A stretch of DNA of 33,664 bases, from NCBI RefSeq assembly GCF_019721995.1, contig NZ_BLYC01000034.1, positions 1 through 33,664 of the forward strand, read 5' to 3'. Made by a program: the position numbers and the translations under genes. Each line of letters opens with the position of its first letter. The first letter of the stretch is position 1. The DNA comes from Bathymodiolus japonicus methanotrophic gill symbiont. Its GTDB lineage: Bacteria > Pseudomonadota > Gammaproteobacteria > Methylococcales > Methylomonadaceae. The notes below the pieces were generated by a model that was not told the origin of the DNA, did no database searches, and saw nothing but the letters and a program-made list of their open reading frames with translations. Positions 15,222-23,119 of this stretch are shown piece by piece.

Positions 15222-15265
15222 GCCCCAATACATCAAGAATTGATTGATTGGGGTGATTCCCCCGA
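15222..15265. terminator. Hairpin between the IS6 derivative and higBA
   Basis: CCCCAAT and ATTGGGG are 7-bp arms separated by about 17 nt, followed by TGATTCCCCC rather than a T tract. It may insulate the downstream promoter. Confidence 0.35.
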
Positions 15266-15305
15266 AGTAGGTAATGAAAGCATGGGATCAAGTTAATACT
15301 GATAC

Positions 15306-15334
15306 TTGTATGTTTATATATCTATTGATATAAT
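15306..15334 (+). promoter_or_regulatory. sigma70-type promoter of higBA
   Basis: TTGTAT (15306-15311), 17 bp, TATAAT (15329-15334), with an extended -10 TG one base upstream. It ends 28 bp before the toxin ATG. The overlapping near-palindromic TATATATC/GATATAAT could be the HigA operator. Confidence 0.65.
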
Positions 15335-15362
15335 TACATGTGGATATTAGGAAAAACTAAAG

Positions 15363-15698
15363 ATGAAACAAATAGAATTTAAGGGGACTTCATTAAAGGA
15401 TTTAAGAGGTTTCCCTGAAGCGGCTCGTAACGAAGCTGGTTATGAGTTGCGAGAAGTTCAAAAAGGCAATGAGCCAACAGATTGGAAGCCAATGTCAAGC
15501 ATTGGAGTGGGTGTAAAAGAAATACGGGTAAAAGATGAGCAAGGAATTTTTAGAGTTGTTTATGTGGTTAAGTATTTGGAGCGAGTAATTGTATTACATG
15601 CTTTTCAAAAGAAAACAGAAAAGACCGCTAAAAAAGATTTAGATTTAGCCAAGCAGCGATTAAAGTTAGTATTGGAGGAAGTTGAAAATGGCAAATGA
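15363..15698 (+). CDS. higB: HigB/Gp49-like toxin (RelE superfamily)
   Basis: 111 residues. The arrangement KDLRGFPEAARNEAGYELRE at the N-terminus, DWKPMSSIGVGVKEIRVKD in the middle and RVVYVVKYLERVIVLHAFQKKT near the end is the HigB/phage Gp49-like pattern, a ribosome-dependent mRNA endonuclease fold. The gene follows a good promoter and precedes a helix-turn-helix antitoxin, the usual order of higBA loci (toxin first). It overlaps the antitoxin start by 11 nt. Intact; on a plasmid it would serve post-segregational stabilisation. Confidence 0.87.
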   Translation: MKQIEFKGTSLKDLRGFPEAARNEAGYELREVQKGNEPTDWKPMSSIGVGVKEIRVKDEQGIFRVVYVVKYLERVIVLHAFQKKTEKTAKKDLDLAKQRLKLVLEEVENGK

Positions 15699-15963
15699 AA
15701 TATTTGATGATGTGTTTGATGCGTTAGAGGATGATCCTGTTAGGCGCAAAAACTTAAAGCTACGATCTCAATTAATGAGTGAGATTAACGCCAAAATTAA
15801 TGAAGGCAGGCAAACACAGAAAGAATTAGCCCTTATTTTAGAAACCACTCAGCCTAGAGTATCAGCCTTGAGAAAAGGGAAAATTAACGGATTTCGTTTA
15901 GATATGTTGTTTGATTTTTCAGTACGATTAGGTTTAAACCTATCACTATCTAAAGTAGCTTAA
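15688..15963 (+). CDS. higA: HigA-like antitoxin (XRE helix-turn-helix)
   Basis: 91 residues from the ATG at 15688, supported by GGAGGA 8 nt upstream; the TTG at 15682 has no such support. A helix-turn-helix lies at about 45-70 (QTQKELALILETTQPRVSAL), followed by FRLDMLFDFSVRLGLNL, typical of HigA proteins. It should neutralise HigB and repress the shared promoter. Confidence 0.87.
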   Translation: MANEIFDDVFDALEDDPVRRKNLKLRSQLMSEINAKINEGRQTQKELALILETTQPRVSALRKGKINGFRLDMLFDFSVRLGLNLSLSKVA

Positions 15964-15965
15964 AG

Positions 15966-16052
15966 ATGTTTAATCAAATATTTGTAGGTTTAGCGGTTCT
16001 TTCAGTTGTTATACTTTTTGGCTATCTGGAGCTGGAAAGACATGAAAAATAA
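15966..16052 (+). CDS. 28-residue single-span membrane micropeptide (candidate)
   Basis: ATG 3 bp after the antitoxin stop opens a short frame: MFNQIFVGLAVLSVVILFGY followed by a charged end ELERHEK. Nearly all of residues 5-20 is hydrophobic with a charged cytoplasmic-type tail. No clear ribosome-binding site, but translational coupling to higA is possible. Known type I toxins are of this kind; whether this is expressed is unknown. Confidence 0.4.
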   Translation: MFNQIFVGLAVLSVVILFGYLELERHEK

Positions 16053-16075
16053 CGAACAAAAGTAAAGGGGTAATA

Positions 16076-16205
16076 ATGAGTAATCAAGCAACTAAAGAAG
16101 AACTTGCTCAGCATGAAAAAATACAGGCGTAAATTGCAAAATTAATTGCTGAAACATCAAAAATTAATAGCGAGAATAGGTGGTATCCAGCTATTGTTGG
16201 TGCAT
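16076..16205 (+). pseudogene. Small membrane-associated protein, stopped and truncated
   Basis: A good AAGGGG ribosome-binding site precedes ATG 16076. The frame (MSNQATKEELAQHEKIQA) meets TAA at 16130-16132, but the same frame continues as IAKLIAETSKINSENRWYPA until the R3 hairpin at 16206. Small proteins with this layout usually end in a membrane helix, here lost. One nonsense change plus R3 truncation explain the state. Confidence 0.5.
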
Positions 16206-16256
16206 CCGCTGAAAATCAGGGAAACGGAGCCTAAGCGAAGTGATGATTTTCAGCGG
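16206..16256. repeat. R3 hairpin element, solitary complete copy (51 bp)
   Basis: CCGCTGAAAATCA and TGATTTTCAGCGG are 13-bp perfect arms around GGGAAACGGAGCCTAAGCGAAGTGA. This is the cleanest R3 and shows that R3 exists apart from R1 and R2. Confidence 0.85.
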
Positions 16257-16333
16257 GTGAAAATGACTAAAGTCAGGTTAAATTAAAATATATCCATTTG
16301 ATTTTAAAGTTAAAAAACACGCTGAGTAGTTAC
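16257..16333. mobile_element. R5 MITE, half copy (reverse)
   Basis: Reverse complement of the first 77 bp of the R5 element at 9927-10102, ending at GTAGTTAC. It is cut on the left by R3. Confidence 0.82.
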
Positions 16334-16335
16334 AC

Positions 16336-16494
16336 ATTTGTGATGTTTTTTTTTCAGAGGACATCTTAAAAGTTGAAGTACTACCGTTTTTTATTGATTG
16401 GTTTGCGACCGAACCCTTTCAGTGCATAGTGGTTGAGTTTTCACAAACATTTGTTTTTTTGCAAAAGAACCGTCTTGAAGTTGTTTGGGTATAG
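16336..16494 (+). pseudogene. C-terminal gene fragment upstream of the HEPN-like gene
   Basis: A frame running out of the R5 end encodes about 52 residues (DVFFSEDILKVEVLPFFIDW ... LQKNRLEVVWV) and stops 12 bp before the next ATG. The close spacing suggests it was the upstream partner of the 602-residue gene in one operon. Its N-terminal part was lost to R5. Family unknown. Confidence 0.45.
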
Positions 16495-16506
16495 AGGAGC
16501 AATATT

Positions 16507-18315
16507 ATGAAAAAAAAACTTTCTAAATCGAATTTTACTGCTTGTGAATGGCACTTCGACAAAGAAACTGAAAATCATGATGGCTATGAGGGTGTCATGA
16601 ATAGCCTCTTGGTAGCGGCTATAGAAAAAGAAAAACAGGGGGAATATGAACAATCCGAAATTTTAAACTTGCTGTCCAATGCGACCTCCATGTATCTTTC
16701 AGCAAAAGATATTAATCAGCCATTTAAAGCATTGTGTAGAATAAGTAATCGCCCCTATCTTACTCCTGATTCATTTACCCAGGACGCGTTAGTATTTTTT
16801 GAAGAAATTTTGCCTGTAGTAGATAGCATGTGGCTTAAGGCTCGATTAGCTGATCTATTGTGGTTGTGCAAAAAGAAGAAAAATGTAGATCATGCAAAAA
16901 TTGCAGTAAATGCTTATATATCACACTCCATCGACTCAGGTAACTTTCACAAAGACGTAAACGACTGTTTTTATAGGGCTATTGTCTTATGTAAGGGGGT
17001 AAAATACAAGGACGGATCAAAAGAAATTAAAAATAAACTTTATACCTCCTTTCAGAAAGATTATCCAGATTGCCCTTTTATGTGCGGATCATTGGCTCAG
17101 CTATTACTTCTAAATGAATTAGATATTAAGAGTAATTGTAGGGTAAATATAGTCAACCGGCTTATTACTCTAGGCCAAAAATTATCCGAATCTGGAGACT
17201 ACCTGGGATCGATAGATTATTTTGATCTGGCTGAAAAAGAACAGAAAAATGAAGATGAATCAGAATGGTTAAATTGTTTATTGTTTATTGCTGATAGCAA
17301 TAAACATCAGGGGGATCTAAGGTCATCTGATAGTCAAAGTGTTGCCAAGTACTTTTATGAAGAAACCCTTAAATACTATCTAAAGATACCGAACAAATAT
17401 CGAGAAGAATTAGGGGTACAAAAAAAAATTATCACCATTCGCGACAAAATTGAAATATCTGGAAAAAATGCTCTAGCTCAAATGGTGGAGCTAGAATTAC
17501 CACCGGTTGATATTTCGGATAGTGTAAAAAAATCCAGAGAGCACGTATCCGGGAAAGAGTCATTAAGAATAGCTCTCTTTTATTTTTCTACTGTATGTAT
17601 CCTCCCTAGTTTGAAAGATGTTAAAGAAGTTGAGCAAAAGTCAATAGAAAATCCATCTATTATCGATGATATACACTCGATAATAATAGCTCAAGATGGT
17701 CGTTGTGTTGCAAGTGTACCGGGTATTAATTTTGATGGAGTGGATGCTGTTCTCAATCATCGAATTCAAAAAAACTTTCAGATAAATATATGTTTTGCTG
17801 TTAAAGGAGATATTTTACCCGCTTTATCTAAGCTTCGGGATGAGTATTCAGTTACGCTGCCTGTTTTAAAATCTCTATGTGAGTGCTCGGTATTAGTTCC
17901 TAAAGGCAGAGAAAATTTAACCGCTTACGCTTTGTGGTTGGGTTTTGGTGGTGATTTTGGTAATGCTATTCATTTACTTTGCCCCCAATTTGAAAACATG
18001 ATTCGTGTTGAATTAAAACGAGTTGGAGCTCAAACACGTCCTATAACTAACAACCACATTGAGCATGAAATATGTCTAAGTAGTTTGATGGACTTACCTG
18101 AGTGTAAAGAAGTGTTTGGTGAAGATTTGGTATTTGAAATAAAATCGATTTTTACCGACCCTTTGGGGAGTAATTTACGCAATGATGTAGCTCATGGTTT
18201 ACTAGATGATAGCAGTTCCTCAAGCATCCAAAGTGTTTATGCCTGGTGGATGATCTTGAAAATGATAATCCACCATCGCCCGAAAAATTCTGAAAACGGA
18301 GCTTTAGCGAAGTGA
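16507..18315 (+). CDS. 602-residue helical protein with HEPN-like RNDVAH motif (DUF4209-like)
   Basis: Large, mostly helical cytosolic protein; an AGAGGAGC ribosome-binding site lies 8 nt before the ATG. Residues 30-300 look like TPR-type helical repeats (SGDYLGSIDYFDLAEKE and similar). The C-terminal part has DPLGSNLRNDVAHGLL with R558-N-D-V-A-H563, the Rx4H signature of HEPN-type ribonucleases and related domains, in a context like DUF4209 proteins. HEPN proteins of this size are common in abortive-infection and toxin systems. The last residues (NSENGALAK) are encoded by an R3 fragment, so the natural C-terminus, probably only a few residues, has been replaced. The fragment at 16336-16494 may be a broken partner. 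The family assignment is moderate; the defence role is inference. Confidence 0.6.
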   Translation: MKKKLSKSNFTACEWHFDKETENHDGYEGVMNSLLVAAIEKEKQGEYEQSEILNLLSNATSMYLSAKDINQPFKALCRISNRPYLTPDSFTQDALVFFEEILPVVDSMWLKARLADLLWLCKKKKNVDHAKIAVNAYISHSIDSGNFHKDVNDCFYRAIVLCKGVKYKDGSKEIKNKLYTSFQKDYPDCPFMCGSLAQLLLLNELDIKSNCRVNIVNRLITLGQKLSESGDYLGSIDYFDLAEKEQKNEDESEWLNCLLFIADSNKHQGDLRSSDSQSVAKYFYEETLKYYLKIPNKYREELGVQKKIITIRDKIEISGKNALAQMVELELPPVDISDSVKKSREHVSGKESLRIALFYFSTVCILPSLKDVKEVEQKSIENPSIIDDIHSIIIAQDGRCVASVPGINFDGVDAVLNHRIQKNFQINICFAVKGDILPALSKLRDEYSVTLPVLKSLCECSVLVPKGRENLTAYALWLGFGGDFGNAIHLLCPQFENMIRVELKRVGAQTRPITNNHIEHEICLSSLMDLPECKEVFGEDLVFEIKSIFTDPLGSNLRNDVAHGLLDDSSSSSIQSVYAWWMILKMIIHHRPKNSENGALAK

Positions 18316-18326
18316 AGATTTTTAGT
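18281..18326. repeat. R3 element, degenerate copy at the gene end
   Basis: TGAAAACGGAGCTTTAGCGAAGTGAAGATTTTTAG is a degraded R3 with recognisable AACGGAGC and GCGAAGTGA core. It supplies the last residues and stop of the upstream 602-residue gene. Confidence 0.6.
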
Positions 18327-18354
18327 TTGATTTTTTAACATGGGTTTTATTAAC

Positions 18355-18558
18355 CTGAAGTTTCCCAATAATTATTTATGGTAAAATTGAAACTATGCTA
18401 CAACTATATGAAAAAAATAGTCTTTTCATTCGTTTCAAATGCTATTGCCTAAGGGGAATTAAGTAGGGGTTTGCTATAAACATGGCAAAACCACCTAAAA
18501 TAAACCTCGATACACCAGCATTGTGTATTTCAGCTACTCAATAATTGGGAAACTTCAG
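18355..18558. mobile_element. R4 MITE (204 bp), copy with 8-bp target duplication
   Basis: Full-length R4; flanks TTATTAAC at 18347-18354 and 18559-18566 are an exact 8-bp direct repeat, defining the ends (CTGAAG...CTTCAG) and duplication length for the family. Confidence 0.88.
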
Positions 18559-18566
18559 TTATTAAC

Positions 18567-18684
18567 TATCTTCCATAATTTCTTCAAGGTCGCGATACGA
18601 AACGCCATACCTGACATAAAAGAAAACAGCATAAAGAATGACATCTTTTGGAAAGTGAGTGCCTTTGAAGCTGAGCATATGATC
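18567..18684 (-). mobile_element. IS6 transposase N-terminal remnant
   Basis: About 118 bp matching the first 40 codons of the IS6 transposase at 570-1382, with no terminal repeat. It is bounded by the R4 duplication on one side and an IS66 end on the other. Confidence 0.82.
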
Positions 18685-19066
18685 GTAAGCGTCAATTCTC
18701 TCCACCTAGACAAGCTGCCCCAATTACTTTAGAGGCTTAATTTTTTCAATCAAGTTCCAGGGCAAAAACTGATCCAGTGCTTCTGGTTCATAATGCCTAC
18801 CCAGCTTGGGTAGTTCAGTTACTAGGTATTTCAGGTAATCAAAAGGTTCCAGGTTATTAGCAACGGCTGTTTGCACAAGACTGTAAAGTAGTGCGCTGGC
18901 ATTTGCACCGCGTGGTGTCTGGTTAAACAGCCAGTTTTTACGTCCAATCACAAACGGTTTGATATGCCGTTCAGCTGCATTATTATCAATTTGTATATTA
19001 CCGTCATCAATATAGCGGATCAAGCTACCCCACTGGTTAATAGTGTAACGAATGGCTTTACCTAAC
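18685..19066 (-). mobile_element. IS66-family element remnant with one intact end
   Basis: GTAAGCGTCAATTCTC at 18685 matches the canonical IS66 terminal repeat start. The transposase fragment reads inward from it. The other end is lost at about 19066, where the tandem repeats begin. Confidence 0.85.
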
Positions 19067-19072
19067 AACGCA
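18724..19072 (-). pseudogene. IS66 TnpC transposase, C-terminal fragment
   Basis: About 115 residues from LGKAIRYTINQWGSLIRYID through IDNNAAERHIKPFVIGRKNW, the strongly conserved IS66 catalytic glutamate region, to the usual TnpC C-terminal domain and a stop at 18724. A full TnpC is about 500 residues, so more than three quarters is missing. Confidence 0.87.
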
Positions 19073-19500
19073 AATGATAAGTAATTTATATTCATTGATT
19101 TATTAAGAAAAAAAACCAAAAAAAATCAAAACCCAAAACCTCTAAAACTTTATTAAAAACAATATCTTAAGTGGAATATTCTCAACTATAAATGCATTAT
19201 ATATAAATATAAAAAAAACAAAAATCAAAACAACGTAAATGATAATTGGTTTATATCTAATATATATATATCTATTGATTTCTTAAGAAAAAAACAAAAA
19301 AAATCAAAATCCTAAACCCTTAAAACCTTATTGAAAACAATATCTTAAGTGGAATATTCTCAACTATAAATGCATTATATATAAACATAAAAACAAAAAA
19401 CCAAGAAAAAGCAAAACAACCTAAGTGACAATTGGTTTATATCTCATTGTATATATATTTATTGATTTCTTAAAAGAAAAAACCAAGAAAAAGCAAAACA
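19068..19500. repeat. AT-rich tandem repeat, period about 180 bp, about 2.4 units
   Basis: A long AT-rich unit repeats: the landmark ATTGATTT occurs at 19094, 19274 and 19461 (periods 180 and 187), and the inner block TTAAGTGGAATATTCTCAAC with ATAAATGCATTATATATAAA occurs in both full units. Each unit holds many A-tracts followed by TTATATAT runs. No ORF. It lies between IS66 and R1 remnants. It may be curved DNA, part of an origin or centromere-like site, or a decayed satellite. Confidence 0.75.
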
Positions 19501-19509
19501 AATTAATAA

Positions 19510-19770
19510 CAGGCGCGCCATGCTACCTCACGAAATTCCGGGACTCCTGTCGCCGTAATTCGTTCACCTACGCAGCGAATAGGAGATGCTCCAGCCGCCC
19601 TGCGTCCGCCACAGACTGAGCACAAAGCAGCTCAGTCATGGCTACCACAAATGGCTCTACGGCTATTCGGGATAAAATTTTAGCCTCCCTCGCGCGCTAT
19701 CGCGCACTTCGGATTGGCAAATTTCCCTGCGCCTTCTGGAGACTATCAGCCCGTCCGGGGCTGACAGCGG
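19510..19770 (+). repeat. R1 cassette (261 bp), against the hsdM start
   Basis: Standard full-length R1 with no R2 after it. Its GACAGCGG end cuts a minus-strand gene start after 12 codons (19771-19805). Confidence 0.88.
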
Positions 19771-19805
19771 GTTCTACCCAGCTCTTTGTGTTGTTCTTTT
19801 GTCAT
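19771..19805 (-). pseudogene. hsdM start remnant (type I methyltransferase), 12 codons
   Basis: ATG at 19805 on the minus strand begins MTKEQHKELGRT, like the N-terminus of HsdM proteins (usually followed by LW-x-x-A-D). It is cut immediately by R1. The position beside hsdS and hsdR supports the reading, but 12 residues are little evidence. Confidence 0.35.
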
Positions 19806-19824
19806 GATTAGGTTGACTCTTCTA

Positions 19825-19909
19825 TCGCTGAAAATCCTGGAAACGGAGCTTTACGGGGAGTCGCTATTTGCTTAGGGAATAGTTCAGGATTAAACCTGTA
19901 ATTAGTCAT
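19825..19909 (-). pseudogene. R3/R2 debris and an unidentified 14-codon gene start
   Basis: A partial R3 (19825-19854) joins a scrap of R2 (GGGGAGTCGCTATTT, 19855-19869). On the minus strand an ATG at 19909 with AGGGGA before it starts MTNYRFNPELFPKQ and runs into this R2 scrap. It is the beginning of a gene, family unknown, downstream of hsdS. Confidence 0.4.
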
Positions 19910-20002
19910 AAAATCCCCTAATATTTATTTGAAATACTTTTTGTTTTCACCCTGATTAGTGCATTTGTGTAACCAGCGAGTCTAAATAGGTTGATTGATT
20001 GT

Positions 20003-21202
20003 TTACATATACTCCTCGTTATCGACGGGGAATAGCTGCTGCATCAGGCCTTTTTTATGCGCTTTAAGTGATTCTATTTTTTGAGATTGGGCGGTTATGA
20101 GATCGTCTATGGAAGATAGACAATCGGCAATTTTTTGTTGTTCGCCTGTTTTTTTTCTTGGAAAAACAATCTGTTTTTCCTTGAGATCTGAGAAGTGCCT
20201 TTTATAACTCTCCATAACGAGGGGGTTAAATCGCAGGAATTGATACAAATAGTGCGACTCAACTAGCTCGTTTGTTTTTAATATCTTGATACCATCAGAA
20301 CCTTGAACAAACGGCTCCGTTACAAATTTTAAAAGACAAGTATGATCACCAAAAATAATCAAAGGTAAAAAATCAGCTATCACAGCTTTTTGGTCATTTG
20401 TCCAACCACAAATATAATTTTGTGATTGATCAATAATGGGATATAAGCCTTCAGCTAAGTAGCTTTCAGACAATAGTTTTTGGGGTGGTATGACCGTTGA
20501 TATTAAATTAACTAATTGCTTCTCCTCCCACTCCCTTGCATCCCGAAACTCAGGAAAGCGAAGTTTTGGAACAGTTTCACCTTCAGCAGGGAATAGCTGC
20601 TGCATCATGCCTTTCTTATGATCTTTGAGTGATTCTATTTTTTTGGCTTGGGCGGTGATGAGATCGTCTATGGAAGATAGGCAGTCGGCTATTTTTTGTT
20701 GTTCTTTCTTATCCTGAGGAACGGGGATCGGTATTTTTTTGAGATTTTTCAAAGTTAGTTTTGGAGGTGCCGACCCTGTAATGAAGGGAGCTATATCCAA
20801 CATAATAATATAATTTTCTAAGAAAATATCGTTAACCATTTTTACTCTTAACACATGCACATGATTGTTAACCCAATACTTACCTGTAACAATAAATGCC
20901 GTTTTTTCAAACGCACCCCATTTTGCTCCGTCTTCACCAATCAATAGAAGCTTCTCATCGAATATATAATCTTTTACATAATCAACTATTCCACTAGCAC
21001 CATAATATCTATAAAACCCTTTTTCTCTGTTACTTCCTGTGATTGGCTTTCGCAAATTATTTAAAATATCGCATGATTCACCTAGAGGTTTAATACCCCA
21101 CTCTCCCGCATCCAGAAACTCAGGAAATCGCAGTTGGGGAACAGTTCCACCTTCAGCAGGGAATAGCTGCTGCATCAGGCCTTTTTTACTCTTCTTACTC
21201 AT
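20003..21202 (-). CDS. hsdS: Type I restriction specificity subunit HsdS
   Basis: About 399 residues from ATG 21202. Three copies of the sequence KKG(L/M)MQQLFPAEG, at the start, middle and end, and two copies of EQQKIADCLSSIDDLITAQ mark the conserved helical spacers that bracket two target-recognition domains (about 20-165 and 215-350). This is the complete two-TRD layout. HsdS determines the DNA sequence recognised by an HsdM2HsdS methyltransferase and HsdR translocase. Its ATG overlaps the hsdR stop by 8 nt (ATGAGTAA). The gene is intact, but its partners are not: hsdR lacks the N-terminal half and hsdM is lost or elsewhere. Near-identical spacer repeats allow TRD exchange by recombination. 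Confidence 0.92.
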   Translation of the reverse strand: MSKKSKKGLMQQLFPAEGGTVPQLRFPEFLDAGEWGIKPLGESCDILNNLRKPITGSNREKGFYRYYGASGIVDYVKDYIFDEKLLLIGEDGAKWGAFEKTAFIVTGKYWVNNHVHVLRVKMVNDIFLENYIIMLDIAPFITGSAPPKLTLKNLKKIPIPVPQDKKEQQKIADCLSSIDDLITAQAKKIESLKDHKKGMMQQLFPAEGETVPKLRFPEFRDAREWEEKQLVNLISTVIPPQKLLSESYLAEGLYPIIDQSQNYICGWTNDQKAVIADFLPLIIFGDHTCLLKFVTEPFVQGSDGIKILKTNELVESHYLYQFLRFNPLVMESYKRHFSDLKEKQIVFPRKKTGEQQKIADCLSSIDDLITAQSQKIESLKAHKKGLMQQLFPVDNEEYM

Positions 21203-22889
21203 ACGCCGATAACCCCGAGATTTCACGTCCTTGCGCCAGTTTATGTAAATGTGGGGCTAAGTCTTTCATTAACGCCAATTCTTTTTTTACACGGTCTTTC
21301 CAGCCAAGTTCTAGCGGTGACAATAAATCACTTAAATTCTCACCATCAAAAATCATGCGGTTAATAATCGTACCGACAAAATCTTGTAAGGTTTGTGGTT
21401 GTAGCCCATGTTTTGTAGCTAACGTGTTTAGTTCATTGGTCGTTTTATCTGCCTTAAAGGCTTGGTAGTCCTTGCGGATTTGATTTTCATCTAGTTTTTC
21501 GCCAACCTTGAGGCTGTTGATATAATCAATAATATCTTCACTTTCTTCCATTAGGTTTGCATGGCTACTAATCATGTTGATTAGTTCTTTGCGGGTCATT
21601 TTTTCTTTGTTGCTGTCTTGGGTGGATTTGGCGATTAATCCCATAATGAAATCGTAATCGATCACAGCAGAAGCAAAGATCACCAATTCAAAATCTAATT
21701 GTTGCACTTCGATCTCAATACCTTCACCGTCTTTATCTTGCTTGCGCTTGAAGTCTTTTGCTATTTCTAAGTAAGCACTTTTGAAGCCACGCAAGTCTTC
21801 GATAGATAAAGCAGTCTCTATGTGTTGCTGTTCCTCATCACTAAGCTCAGTGTATTGCTCAATTTGGGTATTGAGCTTTTGCACGGTTTTAAAGTGGTTA
21901 ATAAACTCAGCTCTGGCAATATCACCTTTTAGATTAGCCACTTCTGACGGGCTACAATCCAGCCCTTTTTCTTGCATAAAAGTATCTAGTGTTTCGATGG
22001 ATTTTTGGTAATTTTTAACTGCTACAGGGGAAGAATCTACTAACCAGATTTCTTTAGCACGGTTTTTAGCCGCCCCTGAGAAAAGCTCGATAGCGGCGTT
22101 AACTCCAGTTTCTTGCCCACGAAAATCGAGAATATTACCACAAGGCTTACTGTCATTAAGGACGCGATTTGTCCGCGAGAAGGCTTGAATTAAGCCGTGG
22201 TATTTTAAGTTTTTATCCACGTAAAGTGTATTAAGGAATTTAGAGTCAAACCCTGTCAGTAACATATCCACCACAATGACAATATCAATTTTATTTTTGT
22301 GGGGGAAACCGGCATTGCTGTATTTTTGGTCTTTAATGCGTTGCTGTACATCTTGGTAGTAAAGATCAAATTCGTTAATTCTATGGTTAGTGCCATATTG
22401 CTGATTATAGTTGGCAATAATTTCTTTAAGAGCTTCTTTTTTCTTTTCTGGCTCTACTTGGTTGTCCGCTTTTTCTTGCGGCAAGTCTTCTTGTAGTTGT
22501 TTAATATCTTTGCTGTTTTTATCTACATTGCTATTATCTGAGTTGGTTTTATCTTTCGCTCCCCTTTGAGCAGGCGGTGAGAATACACAGACAATATTCA
22601 GAGGCGTAAGGTTCTGATATTCGACTTGCTGCTGTTCTTGTTGAATTTTGAATTCTTCAACATAGTCTATCGCATGGTTAATAGAGGCGGTTGCCAGTAC
22701 TGCATTAAAGCGGCGGTGATTGGTTACTGCGTCGTGCTTTGCCAATATCTCTTTTACCACGGCATCAGTCGGTAGGCTCTCACTTTTTTGTTTTTTACTA
22801 TTATGTCCTTCGCCAAAATAATCAATATGAAAGCTGAGTACATTTCTATCGTCAATGGCATTGGTAATGGTGTAGGCGTGCAACTCTTT
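21195..22889 (-). pseudogene. hsdR: HsdR type I restriction subunit, C-terminal half
   Basis: About 565 residues of an HsdR, which is normally about 1000. It keeps SF2 helicase motifs of the second RecA domain (VVDMLLTGFDSKFLNTLYVD, then LIQAFSRTNRVLN) and the helical C-terminal region that contacts the methyltransferase (HANLMEES...FVGTIINRMIFDG). The nuclease domain and Walker A region are missing: the frame starts in an IS6 fragment (22889-22936). Without those parts it cannot cut or translocate DNA. The stop overlaps hsdS. Confidence 0.9.
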
Positions 22890-22936
22890 CGCAATAATTA
22901 TCAAAAGCACAGACCTCCTGGTCTTCAGGCATAACT
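22889..22936. mobile_element. IS6 end fragment fused to hsdR
   Basis: CGCAATAATTATCAAAAGCA and on to CTGGTCTTCAGGCATAACT match the left-end region of IS6 (578-625). The outermost GGTTCTGT has been replaced by hsdR sequence. Confidence 0.8.
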
Positions 22937-22952
22937 CCCCAAACTTCTTATA

Positions 22953-23104
22953 CTCGATGTTCAAGTTTTCAGCTATAACTGGGCTAAGAAAAGTAAATTT
23001 TTCCGGCTTTGTTTTATAAGTGATTAATTTACAATGATGTTGATGCTTTCTTTGTCAGTAAAATTATCAATAAAATCAATCAGTTAAAAAACTTGAACAT
23101 CGAG
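22953..23104. mobile_element. 152-bp MITE, copy 2, with TTATA target duplication
   Basis: Same length and nearly identical to 1887-2038, flanked by TTATA at 22948-22952 and 23105-23109. It lies 15 bp past the stop of repA. Confidence 0.88.
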
Positions 23105-23119
23105 TTATAGCCTCTAAGC

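Noticed and set aside
19068-19500. CRISPR array
   Set aside because: The repeat period is about 180 bp, without short repeats and unique spacers, and no cas genes are seen.
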